Shown here piece by piece: positions 43,495 to 55,724 of a stretch of 64,000 nucleotides of DNA. This DNA comes from Epiperipatus broadwayi (taxonomy: Eukaryota > Onychophora > Udeonychophora > Euonychophora > Peripatidae), in the NCBI GenBank assembly GCA_028023455.1, contig JAQFVV010000255.1, positions 1,269,699 to 1,333,698 of the forward strand. Reading direction: 5' to 3'. Below the pieces are notes generated by a model. It saw only the letters and a list, made by a program, of their open reading frames with translations. It searched no databases and was not told the DNA's origin. Both the position numbers and the translations under genes were made by a program. Within the stretch, counting starts at the first letter, position 1. Each line of letters begins with the position of its first letter.

Positions 43495-44316
43495 TTTACA
43501 GAACTCTGGATGTTCCAAAATTAAAAGACAAAAATTATATTAAAAAAATATTTACACAATAAAAAAAATTTAAATAGTTTTCACTTCAACTCTTTATCAT
43601 AAAATAATATAAAAAATATAGATCACAATTCAATGGTAATCCTGTTGCCTCTTTTAAAATTATAATATTAATATGCATTATCAATATTATTAATCCAAAA
43701 CAAATTAATATCTACTAGAGTTCACTAAATAAAACTATTCCTAGATAATGGCATATATTTTGATAAATATTTCCAGAAAGTCTTTACTTTCATTATCCAG
43801 GTAGCTTATCAATATAACTATATGTTAATAAAGAAAAATATGTTCATTAATCTAAGTTTTCCACTCTATAATTTATATACTACAAATTTTATAATTCTAT
43901 AACTTCACTATGCTTTAATTTGCTTTATTCATTAGAATAAGCAGATTATTTTTAAATAATCTAAAATCAATTACATGTATAATATTTATCTATACAAGTT
44001 TGCTTAATATTAATATCAATTAGATGTCACGCTCATTCATATTTTCATAATCAGAATATACATTTGATACTCTCTTGATTTCTTTTATTATTATCACCAG
44101 GAATATTAAATCATTTCATTAACTTTACTTCATATTAAATAAACATCATTTTTGATAAATCTTTTTCTCTTCTTGTTTTCAACAAATTTTATCAACATTT
44201 TACAGTGTAACCATTATTCTTCAAATATTAAATAAACTACAACAATTATGATGTAAGATCCAATGATGACAAAAAGTGATTAAAGTGAGAGACACAAAAA
44301 CTACAATAATTCACAC
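43495..44316. other. AT-rich stretch, nothing recognised
   Basis: Probably the 5' flank of the LINE remnant. No motif could be supported. Confidence 0.4.
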
Positions 44317-44330
44317 AAGTAATAAAATCA

Positions 44331-44588
44331 AGGCAAAACTCTCCATACAGTAGTGCCACCCTGTGCTAACCAGAGTAATCAATGGATGCCAGAAGGCTTG
44401 TGCATAAAATCTCTATCTAATGCCTACTCATCCAATATCCCCAGACTAGTTTTTGGCTTGTGGCTTTCATCACTGAGGAGCCTTGGATCTGAGAGCATTG
44501 CACCTAGATCTTAGGATCTAATGCAACTCTCCAGCAGCCACCTTTTATCTAGTATAAGAGATAGTGATCATGTGATGTTTAATGGTTT
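44331..44588 (-). mobile_element. Hammerhead foldback element, 258 bp
   Basis: An antisense arm of about 220 bp with a ribozyme copy joins a short sense arm (AGTATAAGAGATAGTGATCA to TTAATGGTTT). The perfect 14-bp duplication AAGTAATAAAATCA is at 44317-44330 and 44589-44602. Confidence 0.92.
44430..44488 (-). ncRNA. Hammerhead ribozyme copy, core base changed
   Basis: The core reads GTGATGA instead of CTGATGA, and stem II reads AGC/GCC with a mismatch. The GTC triplet and stem I are kept. Probably inactive. Confidence 0.7.
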
Positions 44589-44604
44589 AAGTAATAAAAT
44601 CATG

Positions 44605-45169
44605 AGTACAGCACTTAATCCCACACATTCTTGTGTCTACCTTAAATTTCCATCATGCTTTTCTACCTGAGCACTTAAAGATTTATGGAAAGAAACACTA
44701 CTAATCACAAATCATAAAATACAGGATTCTGTTAACTATAGTTAACTTAGCAATTCACAATGCTATACTTAATAGATAATATTTCATATTCAAATATCCT
44801 TATCACTCAGGATTTTATTTCCACCACTACTACTATCCTGAACACCTATTGTTTATCATATGTACTTGGAATACCTCCTTCAACATTCCAAATAAATTCT
44901 ATCGTCTTGATATAAAATAATTTCTAAACTTCATTTTTTTAAAAAACGTTCAGTGCAATATCAAGAAAGTTCAAATGTTATATCGACAAATGATTTAAAT
45001 ATTTCACAATAATAACATTTTCATTTAAATTATTTATAAAATAATTCAGAGACCAAACATACAAAGTTGTGTCTAAACAGATATTATTTATAATATCATA
45101 TTAATAATTATACATGGTATTTTAAAAATACAATATACAATATAATATCTTACTGGTGGTTTGAATATA
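44605..45169. other. AT-rich stretch, nothing recognised
   Basis: No motif could be supported. Confidence 0.4.
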
Positions 45170-45182
45170 CGCATATAGATGT

Positions 45183-45230
45183 TAAACCATTAAGCATCAC
45201 ATGATCACATTTCCTATACTAGTTTTGCTC
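45183..45230. mobile_element. 48-bp micro-insertion of the hammerhead element family
   Basis: TAAACCATTAAGCATCACAT through CCTATACTAG matches one terminus of the family, followed by TTTTGCTC from the other arm. CGCATATAGATGT flanks it perfectly (45170-45182 and 45231-45243), a 13-bp duplication. It is the smallest copy seen. Confidence 0.85.
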
Positions 45231-45589
45231 CGCATATAGATGTATTGTTTTATTCGGCATGTATAATATTTAAAGAAAAACTGGATTAGATAAAAATGAG
45301 AACTTTTGAGTGATAACAATTACTTTGTGTTGTAAATTTTTAAAAAATGTTTTATGGAAAGAGATATTTATTGTGTAGTTTGTTATTGTAAATAAATATT
45401 TTATTGTATAAGTATTATCTCATAGTATAAATAAATATTTTTTTATTATTAATTAAATACGTTTTTGTTTCATTACCATTATTATATTATCATTTTTATT
45501 ACTCATAAAATCTTGTGGAGTGTTTTGAAGGCTGAAGATTGACTATCTTAATTTAAGCTGAGCTGTGATTGTATATATGTGCGAAGATG

Positions 45590-45648
45590 ATAATCTGGAC
45601 CAACTGATGAGTGCTGGTTTAGCACGAAATATGTATATTGGTGATTAT
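45590..45648 (+). ncRNA. Type I hammerhead ribozyme, second family, canonical
   Basis: In order: ATAATC, TGG, ACCAA (stem I), core CTGATGA, stem II GTGCT-GGTTT-AGCAC with five perfect pairs, core GAAA, T, ATGTAT, then A17 and the return strand TTGGT, GATTAT. Stem I pairs perfectly (ACCAA/TTGGT and ATAATC/GATTAT) around a three-base bulge. Stem III is ATA/TAT with a two-base loop and is self-complementary, favouring dimers. The cleavage triplet is ATA. Predicted cut between 45637 and 45638. It is unrelated in sequence to the other family here. Confidence 0.9.
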
Positions 45649-45654
45649 TTATTT

Positions 45655-45765
45655 TTTCGACGTGTGTGATCAAGTGTTTCAGTGGTGTGAGATATCATGG
45701 ATGGTTGATGATCATGTGAAAGTCTGTGTTCAAACCCCTATATATTACATATATAAGTGCAGGTA
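45655..45765 (+). other. tRNA-like boxes downstream of the ribozyme
   Basis: TTTCAGTGGTGTGAGATATC resembles an A box and GTGTTCAAACCCC a B box, about 50 bp apart. Together with the upstream ribozyme this could be one composite SINE. No boundaries or duplication were found. Confidence 0.35.
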
Positions 45766-45849
45766 TGAAAAAGCCTGTACTGTAGGGGGGGAAATTCATA
45801 TTAATTATTTTATAAAAGTACATTTCAAATAGTCACATAGAATTTATTT

Positions 45850-48800
45850 ATCTATTTTACTTATTATTCATTTTTATCTGCATATTAGAATTTGTTTATT
45901 TACTTTGCAAGTTGTTCATTGTTAATGGCATTATAAGAAGATAAATACTGTTTATTTGTGCTTTATTTCAAATGCACTTGTAATTTAGTTGGTAATATAA
46001 AATATACTCTTCTTACCAACTGCATTATCTCATGTTAGTACTTAATGAAAGTTGTATTAGAAGATATAAAATTTTAGAAAATGTTTATAACTAATAGAAT
46101 AAAATAATTACACTTAAAGATCTTGAAAATATTTAGAAATGTCTTAATTTTCTAGCCATATGTTGTTTAAATATTTAAATACTTCATTACTGTGTATTCA
46201 CATTTCTGCTTACTTAATATACAAATGTTTACTGACAAAGCTAAGAGAACAATATAAAATATTTATACAGTAACTTGAATAATTTACATATTTTAAAGAT
46301 TTAAAGTATATTATCATTATCATTTTTTTGTTTCAAGTGCATTTTAATTTTGAACCTGATATGTAGATATTTTAGAACTTGATATTGTGGTGCCATTATG
46401 ACTTGTTCCTGTGGTCTAGCACCTGTTCCAGCACTTTTTGGAAGGTCACTATATATATATTTGGTTCAGAAAGAGTGGAGTATTTAATAGCACTTTTTTA
46501 AAAAATTTAACTCAAATAAAAATAACTCTTTTGATAAATAAACTTCACTATTTATAAACTGTATAAAAATTTATTATACATTATAAGTTATATTAATAAA
46601 ATATAGATGTTTAAAATGTATTTGGATAATAGTTACTAAAATATCAATCAGTTAATTGACTTAAGAGTTGTTTAAAGTTAAAATTTGGTAGGGTAAAGCT
46701 TAAATAAGACACTGTATCTTAAATAAATTACAATAGATAAAGTTTTGTTTTGCTGTTTTATAAAATACTATTTCTTAACCTGTAGAAAATTTCATAGTTT
46801 CTTTGATTGCTTTTTAGTATGCATGTGTGTGAAAGTATGTACATATAAGCATTTTAAAAGAAAGAGAATTTAAAATGACTTATATTTAAAAGTGTTAATT
46901 ATCTTTAAGAAAAAGTAATACATTTTATGAAGAGTGTATTTAAAATAATAAATGGTTTAAATATAATTTATTGGGAAAGTCTTCAATAAAGTAATGAAAA
47001 CATATTGCTTTAAATTAAATAAATAGTTTTAACTAATAATTTAAAAAGTTAATTATATTTTATTTGGTTTTAAATACTGTCTAGGCAATAATTTAAGACC
47101 AAATCTATTTATATGTGGCCTGATTAATCAAAAGGTTTAAGTTGCACTAATTTTTTAAAACCCCACCTCAATATTAACACCTTATTGCTTCCTAAATACC
47201 ACATGATCAATTCTGTATTATTTTTCTCAAGCATGCACATATTTAAGATAAAACTGGAAAGTAAATTATTACTTTTTCAACTCTTTTTAAAATAAATTTT
47301 CAACTTATTTTTAAATATTCTTGGTTGATTAAGTAATGTGCTGCTAGAAACTTTTAAAGTCATTTAAGCAAATCTACTTTGATTGTACATGCTCTTCTGC
47401 CAAATTTTTTAAAACTTACAGATAAGCTAAAAAGTATGACACATGTTTTTACCACTTCCACTTACTTTATAGCTAATTCTAGTATTTGTTTTAAAAAGTC
47501 AGTCCATTAACATTTCATTATTTTAAATGTTTAAAGTTATTTAAGCTAATTTCAAAGATTAAAGATTATTGTTTTTATATTTTACTAAGTGCTTTGTTTA
47601 AAGAAAAGTCATTTATAATAGTTTAAAATGTTGACTTTAAAGCATTAATGACTGAAATATAATTATTGTTATTACAAGAAACTGTTTTAAAAATTATTAT
47701 ATTCTCAATTATTGAAATCAACACAATAATGATTTATTTTTAGAATATCACAAATTTAAAGAAAATAAAATATAATTATTTTAAAATTATTTATTTAATT
47801 AAAATAAAGGAGAATATTATCTGTTCTAATATTTTTAATACCTTGGAGAAGACATTATATATTTGTATTTCATCCAATACAAATAAGATACTACCTTAGA
47901 ATTCTAGTAATTTATTTATTCATCTATTTAAAATGTATTGTAATATTCTGCAGAAAAGAGATAATTTAAACTTGCTTTATGTGTTAATCCTGCCTATTTA
48001 TGGTCTTAACTTTTATTATTGAAGCATTTATTACTAGCTCATTGAAAAAGCTACCTATATTATTTGCACTACTCACTACTTCTCTTCATTTAAAAAATTT
48101 TAAATGTTGACAATATTGCAAGAAACTCCTGCTCTGATATTTATTAATATATATATATATCTGCATTTAATAAAAACCATGTGATATTTTTATTTATATA
48201 GAAAACAAAAGGACTACTCAGTTAAGAGGGTCATTTTATTTAATAAAAAAAATTGTCAAACTCTCAAGCTTATTTAAATGGGGTAATATAAGTGTAGTGT
48301 GTATTTGTGATAAAGCAATAACAATAAACATAAGTTCATGATTATTATGTATGCATTACCAATTTTTTATTATTGTGCTTTGTGTTATGTAAAGTATATT
48401 TATATTAATATATGTGCTGCAATGGGAATTGGTAAAAGTAAATTGTCAGGTAAAAAGGTTTTAAATTACAAATTATTAAGAGTTCACAGAATTCATATTC
48501 CAGTATTACTAAAGTGTATTATTGTGTGTAGGGTGAACAGCTCTTATATGCCTAATATATGAAAGAATGTACTATTTTGAAATTGGTGTGTGAGTTGTGA
48601 GAGCTTTTAAAATTCTTAGTGTATGATATTGCCTCACAATTATATTATATTGGTTTGCATATATCTTTAGTCAAAGTATATGTGTTTTATGCATATGAGA
48701 GTGAGTGTGGGTTACATTTCAATATATTATTAATAATCCATGCCTTGTTCATTTATTAATTGATATGCTGCTTGGTATCAATTTCAGCAATTATATAGAT

Positions 48801-51800
48801 GTTTTCCATTACTTTGTATTTATTAAGCCCCTCCATGAGAAAGAGAATGTGACTTATTTTGGCACTTCCAAGTCACATAAATGAGTGTTCATTTATTTAT
48901 TATGGCCCATGTTGCCTTTAGCTTTATTTCTTAGTGTATATTTATTATGTTAAAACATTTAAGGTAATATGCCTATAAAACTGCTTAACTCTACTACAAG
49001 TTATTTTCAAATATATTAGTTCATTGTTAGTATTGAGCTCTTTCATTATTCTGCCTCTTATGCACATTAATTAATTTAAATCTGTATAAATTATTTAGTA
49101 TAGTATCAACTATTTTTGCAACATCATAAAAATTACATTTACGCACAGATTTTATGTATCACCTAGCATTGTAATTTAATTACATCCTTTTAGTAGCATG
49201 ATATGTTTGCTATTCTGTGTACAAAATTGCTGCTTGGTTAGTCTTCTAAATAAAGTGTGAGAACTTTTTAAATATAATGTAAATTTTATTATTGTGATTT
49301 TACATGTATTTACTTGATATATTTTATTTTAACTTAGATAAATGCTTATATCAGCAGTCACTTGTACTATTAGGTTTACTGCTTATTGTATAAATTTATT
49401 TTATAGTAATAAAGTATTGTCATATTGTAAATAAATATTCTTTATTCATTAAGTATGTTTATGTGTTCATTGTCATCATCACATAAATTTATCCAAAAAA
49501 TCCAATTTAATAAAGTTCTTAAACATTAGTGGATATAAGAATACATTTCGAAGGTCATATTAAAATTGTTTATTCAATTTATTCATTGTTTATTCATTAC
49601 CTGCATTATTTAAAATAAGATATTATATTGCTTTGTCTTTCATTGTAAGTATGCTATATGATGCAGTGGGTATCATAAAAGCACTCTTTTGCCTGCTACA
49701 TTATTTTAATTTGTTTGAGACAAGGTTGTACATTCAGATATTTCAATAGGATTTACAAAAGGTCATGTTTTGTGAGTAATCTTTTTATTGCTAACCAAAG
49801 ATTGTTTGCCTTCTATTGTCACTGTCTCGTTTATTTTCTATTGTCACTGTCTCATTTATTTTAAAAATAAAAGACAAGATTATAAAAGATAAGAAAAATA
49901 TAAGAATATCTGGTGAATAGAAACCTAAATAGTTACTTCATTTAGTGATGTTTAAATGTTTAGCAAAGTAATTATTCATTGTATCAAATATGAATAAAAT
50001 CCTGAGGTGTAGATAAAATAAGAACCCAATAATTGAAGATTTCAAAAAGAACCTGTTATTAAATAAAAACATAAGATTTAAATGTGATCTTGAGATTTTA
50101 TTATTTGTGTTTGAATTATAGTATACACTGTCTATAAGAGGACTTATATTCTGAGGTAAAAAAATCCATAGTTGTTATGATGCCAGCGGTGGTGTTATAG
50201 TAGTGTTTGTCATTTTGACATCACAGGTGTGCTGTTTTTTGCCACATCTTTTTGGTGGTCACTTGTGTTGTATGTTGGTTATTTATCACTGTTATTAAGA
50301 TTACAATATATATAATTAGGCTTAAATATATAGTTATGTCAAAAGGATGTTTATTTTAAACCTTGTATATATAGAAATTGTTAATCCAAACACCTATTAT
50401 CCAAAACAATATTTCAAAGATGATTCTTAACATTTTACAATAATAAAGTTAATATAAATTCCATTTTACAAACAAAATTAAAAAAACATTCAATAAAATA
50501 CATTTAAATTGATGTCTAATGACAATGAGCAGTTTATTTGTTTTTAATTTTAACAGTGTTTGGACATAAAAGATCTATTCTTGAAATCTAAAAAATGCAC
50601 AATTCCATAAAAACTCTGGTATAAAAGCTTTTAGATTAATGATGTTTTACCTGTCTGTATATGTATATATACTTCAACACAAAACCCTAATAAAATAGCT
50701 ATTATAGATTAATGGAGAAACTTGTTCAGTTCAGAGAGATTGACAATTAGTAGTAATTGGTAGCTTCATGGTAATAATAAAAGGGAAGAAGTTATCACTA
50801 TTTACATTGATATACTCTCCTTATTTCTATTGTTTATTATCCATGAAAATATTAAATTGAACATATATATATATATCATTAAATAGCAATCAACAGTTAG
50901 ATATTCCCAATATCAATAACAATCAACAATTTTAAACTGTTGTCAAGGCAACTTCCTTTTAACAATAAAGGTGAAACATCTCTCTATATTTATATAATGA
51001 AGGCAGATTTGTCTTCTGAAAAGTTAATAATGTCTTTTTGTTTTTAAATACAGTATTAGAGCTAAATGATGAAAATGAATAAAACATTTTAAAACAGAAT
51101 TTGATCTTTTGGAATAGTAGATTTAACATGTATAAAAGATTGAATTTATGAAGGATAATTAGAGAATTCCAATGTGTGTGACAAAAACTACTCTTTAAAA
51201 TGTATAAACAGACTAAAGGGTGAATGTTTAAGTGTGACAAAAAAATAAAAAAATTAGTTTACTATTAAGGAAAATATTGTTATGAAAAATGATTATTAAT
51301 ATGGTAGGATGGAACTTACATTAAACATCATTACAAAAGATATAGATAAGAAATAGGTACTATAATAAAATATAAATAAATGTGAAAAGAATGTAATAGA
51401 ACGTGAACTGGAATTAAAATCTTTAAAGTCTAACTAATTTAATAATATTAATGTCAAGTCTTGTTGATGTTAATATTTAAAATTAGGTTTTCATAAAAGA
51501 TTAGTCATTTAACTTTTCTGGAAATCTTAGCATTATTTAATCCTGTAGATCCACATAGTCCAGAGCTTGCTATTTTATATGCTAAATAAAAGTTCTTTAA
51601 TATAAATTCACAAGTTGATAGTTCAGTAGTTCCAAAATAATAAATAACAATGCATCATCTAGTCCTAATGCCAGCACAAACATTTTTATTTGCACGTTGT
51701 TTCTTAAATATTTTTTAAAAGTTATTTTCTGTGCAATGATCATGTTTCCAGAAATCCCTAAATAATTGCCTTTCTATTAAATAAAACTTCTTGTAACAAT

Positions 51801-52375
51801 GATTTTGTTTTTTATGAATACCTTTTTCTAGATTTTGAAAAGTTTTATAAGGGCTCCTAAAATGGATCAAAATGTTAAAATTAACTCATACTTCACATTT
51901 AAACCTATTAAAAGAGATTTCACTACAACATAAAATTTTTATAAATTTAATCCTACTCTTCAATAGTTAACAATTAACCTAAAACTATTTATATTTATTT
52001 CTTTAAAGCTATTCTCAGAACAACCAAATCCAAAAAACATTATTATGATAATTGACAAGCCAGATTCCCACAGAGTCATTTAAATAAATTTGCATATAAT
52101 GGTTCTTATATTAGCATTGATATGAATGACTAATAAAGTATTGACTTTTTTCTTTAAACATTTTTTAAACATTTTTTTTTTTTAAAAAAAAAAAAAGAAG
52201 AAGCTTATTTTATCCTTATATTTAGCATTTATACTTTTGATTATTATTCTTAATTTTTTTAGTCAATTAGGCATTCTAAAATCATTCTTTCCTTAGGTTT
52301 TTTTAAAGACAATATTCAATGTAATAGATTTCTTAACCCTCTATGGTCTTATCTTTAAGAAGGTTAATTAAATTT
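45850..52375. other. 6.5-kb AT-rich desert
   Basis: No coding domain, tRNA-like element, ribozyme or recognised repeat was found. 45380-45480 and 49400-49470 share words such as GTAAATAAATATTCTTTATT and TTATTAATTAAATACG-like sequence, so a diverged element may end at both places. Open frames of 74 codons (48338) and 93 codons (50959, minus) look random. Confidence 0.5.
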
Positions 52376-52379
52376 ATTG

Positions 52380-52525
52380 GATTACTTTATGAGTGCAATT
52401 GTAGTGGTTCCTTATCTCATACCTGTAACTTGGATTCGAATCATGACTGAGTAAACCTGAATATTTTTTAAAACGGATTTGGGATTTTTTTTCAAGTAGA
52501 TGGCTAATGGTCATTCCTGTTAATT
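52380..52525 (+). mobile_element. Probable tRNA-derived SINE fragment
   Basis: GTAGTGGTTCCTTATCTCAT (A-box region), CTTGGATTCGAATCATGA (B box), CTGAGTAAACCTGAATATTT and GGATTTGGGATTTTTTTTCA follow one another. The body matches 1896-1945. Confidence 0.6.
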
Positions 52526-52799
52526 ATCTAATATTGACTTGAATTTAACATAGCAGAAGATATTAGAAGATCACTCTAAATCTATTAGATACCTGTATTT
52601 TTTTCTTGTGATCAAAATTAGTATTAATATAAAATAAACACTATTTCTATGCAAAATTTCAATATTCATAAAAATGCAAAAATCATCATGGCTATGATTT
52701 GGAATTCAATACAGATTAAGTGAATTTTTTTTTAAGAAACATGGGTTTTTATTTTAACTATATATCTAATTGCCAATCTAGATAATCATTCAACATTAG

Positions 52800-52920
52800 T
52801 AAGTAAATAAGTATCTAGCCACTCTTAGATAGACCAAGGATGGAAAATTGTTCAAATCTCACCACCAGCAATTGAAAAGTTTAGCAAGTATTGTTTTTTA
52901 TATATTTTTCTATAAAGAGT
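52800..52920 (+). mobile_element. Possible tRNA-derived SINE fragment
   Basis: TAGCCACTCTTAGATAGACC followed by TTGTTCAAATCTCACCACC gives A- and B-box-like words at a plausible distance, then AAAAGTTTAGCAAGTATTG. Weaker than the copy at 52380. Confidence 0.35.
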
Positions 52921-53225
52921 TGTTGAAGAGACCATTGGCCTGTAGTGGATTACTTAATAAAAGGTCATTTTATCTTTTTTACTTACAATATAAAACATGA
53001 GATTTTTTTTCAGTAAGAATGGCCAATAAAAATATGCATCATTACTTTTAGCACATCAAAAGAAAATACAGCCATTAAGATTTTGTATTGTTATAGGGTA
53101 AATAAAATAATATTTTGAATCAGGATATATTGTAATTGGTAAAGAAATGTTAAGAGCACTGGTAACCTTTAATAAGACAAAAGCAACAAATATTTACTTA
53201 CTATAAAGTAAATAGTATATATAGT

Positions 53226-53406
53226 GCTTAAACACTTCTTTCATATACACTTCAATGCAAACAAATTTTCTTAAAAATTTCTTTATTTTCCTTACAGTTT
53301 TGACTGTCCAGCAGTCTTCATCAGAGCTCTAATCTTCTTCTCTGCTTTAATTAATTAAAATTTGTTTGCATTGAAGTGTATATGAAAGAAGTGTTATAAG
53401 CAATAT
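53226..53406. mobile_element. Palindromic element with 39-bp perfect core arms and hammerhead-like centre
   Basis: AACACTTCTTTCATATACAC and the following TTCAATGCAAACAAATTTT are exactly inverted at 53351-53394. The interior contains, on the minus strand, CTCTGATGAAGACTGCTGGA, CAGTC and AAAACTGTAA, related to the hammerhead-like motif at 38640 but with AAAA in place of GAAA. Stem II GACTG/CAGTC is perfect. Confidence 0.75.
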
Positions 53407-53734
53407 ATATGATTATATGAAGATATGCAAAGAAAGTGAAAGAGAAGAATAAGAAAATATACTTCTGAAAGTAAATAGTACTTGAGGCACTACAATGGCG
53501 GATAGATCATCAACAATTCCATTTAATTAATATGACTTAGATCTTTCTTTTCATTTTTTTAACCTTCCTCAAATAAAAAACTTTTCCTGGAATTTTGAGC
53601 TCTATAACCAGTCACTTTACTAATGAGTCAACAATTTAGAACAAATAAATATTTGCACAATAACCTTTCACTCGTTCTCTTTTTTTTTGGAGTTTATTAA
53701 TTGCTAATTGATTTTCATGTCTTCTTTATTATAT

Positions 53735-53815
53735 GTCAAATGCGTTTACCGGGAAGCCCTGGGCCAGCTGCTTGGAAGACAGCTATGCTAACCACTAGGT
53801 CACCAATGCTTTCTT
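53735..53815 (-). mobile_element. tRNA-derived SINE, diverged copy
   Basis: The minus strand begins GCATTGGTGACCTAGTGGTT (A box) and continues AGCATAGCTGTCTTCCAAGC, then GGGCTTCCCGGTAAACGC. It resembles the family at 6617 but is a separate subfamily. Confidence 0.65.
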
Positions 53816-53819
53816 ATCC

Positions 53820-55115
53820 TCTCTCACACACACATAAGTACAATTTATATAAATAAAATGTTGCTGTTTGATTGTAGCACTCTAATGCCTGTTTACTCTT
53901 AATATGTCTTGTAGCAAAGTATTACATACATTATATCTATCTACACACACATGTCAGAATGTAAAGTGTAATATATGGGTTATATTTGTAAACAAATATC
54001 TGTAATAAACATTTTTTTCTACTGAAGTTTGTACTATTTATATAACTGGATAGATAACGGTGCCAATGCGGCTTTAAAAATGCTCTAAGTAGTGTAATCT
54101 TCACTGAATCATTTATCGTATCACTTACTTCTTTATATTATGGCTTTTTTTAGTTTTGAGAATTTTTTGTTGCAGCACACTAAACAAATGTTTAATTTTT
54201 TTTTATTTTAAGGTGTGAAGGGAAACAGTTGTTGGCCAAAGTATTGTCCCTTTCTGAAATAAAGAGCACTCCTATTTTTCGACTTGTGTCATTCTTCATA
54301 ACTGACTGCATGTTCAAAAAAATATGAGCTTTGAATTCAATCCTCCTTTTTCTTTTATTTTTATATTTAACTTATCTTAAAATGTTGGAAAGCATTTACT
54401 TGCTATAGAGTGACATAGTTTTTTTTCCTCCTTGGTAGAAATAAAATAGTTAATCCTTATCCTATACAAGGTAATATGGCCAGCTATGTGCTTGACCTTT
54501 CTCAGTTATCTTCCGGTCACAGCTTTGACACAAATCTCAATGAACTATCTTCTAGAAAAGATGACCATCGAATGAAAATAAAACTATATAAATAAATAAT
54601 TTTTTTTAATGAATAAAAAAGTTCTTTTAAAGTTTTATCTCAACTTTATACTCACAAAGCTTTTTTTTTCTTCTAATCTTCCATTCATAAAAGACAAGCT
54701 TTGATCGTCTCATTTAAAAATAAGTCAAATAAAAACTATTAATCTACTATTTAGCATCTTTTCAGAAATAGTAAAATTATTATATCATAAAAATATATTT
54801 TTTATGTGTGTGATTTTATTTTTATTTATATAAATTTGTATATCGTTCCTACAATCTTTTTTCACGAAACTTATCCTTTTGTTAACTATATCCAGAAATG
54901 ACGAATCGAAAAAATAAAATATTTTATCTGCACAAAAAAGCTTCAATTTTAGTGAAGGATTTTAGCCGATAAACTACTAATCTTACTTTCTGCTTTAGTT
55001 TATAAAAATATATTTTAATGTCCTTTTTTATTTCTTATTATCAAGCGTAGACAATGTTTTAAACGTTTTTAAAAAAACATATTGATAATATGTACGCAAT
55101 AATTTATATCCTGTT
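53820..55115. other. AT-rich stretch, nothing recognised
   Basis: No motif could be supported. Confidence 0.4.
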
Positions 55116-55119
55116 GATT

Positions 55120-55215
55120 TGATGTAGTGATTGAAGGACAAAGTTAAGAACTGTGGATTGCAACCACTTATGTTCCATGTTCGAATGTCTTATAAACTTC
55201 GGCACAAAAAAAATT
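55120..55215 (+). mobile_element. Possible tRNA-derived SINE fragment
   Basis: GATGTAGTGATTGAAGGAC resembles an A box and ATGTTCGAATGTC a B box 60 bp later, then TTCGGCACAAAAAAAA. No duplication was seen. Confidence 0.4.
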
Positions 55216-55219
55216 ATTC

Positions 55220-55710
55220 TATCTATTAAATTTTATGACTAATCTCTTTGGAAAGATGGGTGCTACAGTAATATTTACAAAAGCTTTCTTAGTACTAGTA
55301 TATTCTATTGGTGAATACTGTGTCCCTGCTTAAGTAAAATGTTCCCACATTAAACTTCTGGATTAAGTATTGCCATGAGAAATAGTACCCACACTCTCAA
55401 GTCTTCTTTTTTCTATTGTTTTGCCTATTCCTTCACCAGATGTCAGAAAAGAAGTTGCCTACATGCTGAAATAAAAATTACTTTATCCCAAACACTTGGC
55501 ATATCTTATTTCTTTTATCAATCAATCCATACTTTGCATATCTTTCAATATTGCATAATGCTAATTAGCAGTTTGCACATAATTTACATTTAGGGTAAAA
55601 TAAACTTTATCCGCAGATGAAGTAGTCATAATATCTACTATTATTCTGTACTCTCAAATGACTTTTGCTAAATAAGATTAATTTACATTTCAATAAAAAT
55701 AATTGCTCAA
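55220..55710. other. AT-rich stretch, nothing recognised
   Basis: A 72-codon open frame (55375-55593) looks random. Confidence 0.4.
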
Positions 55711-55724
55711 GAATAAAGAAATAT

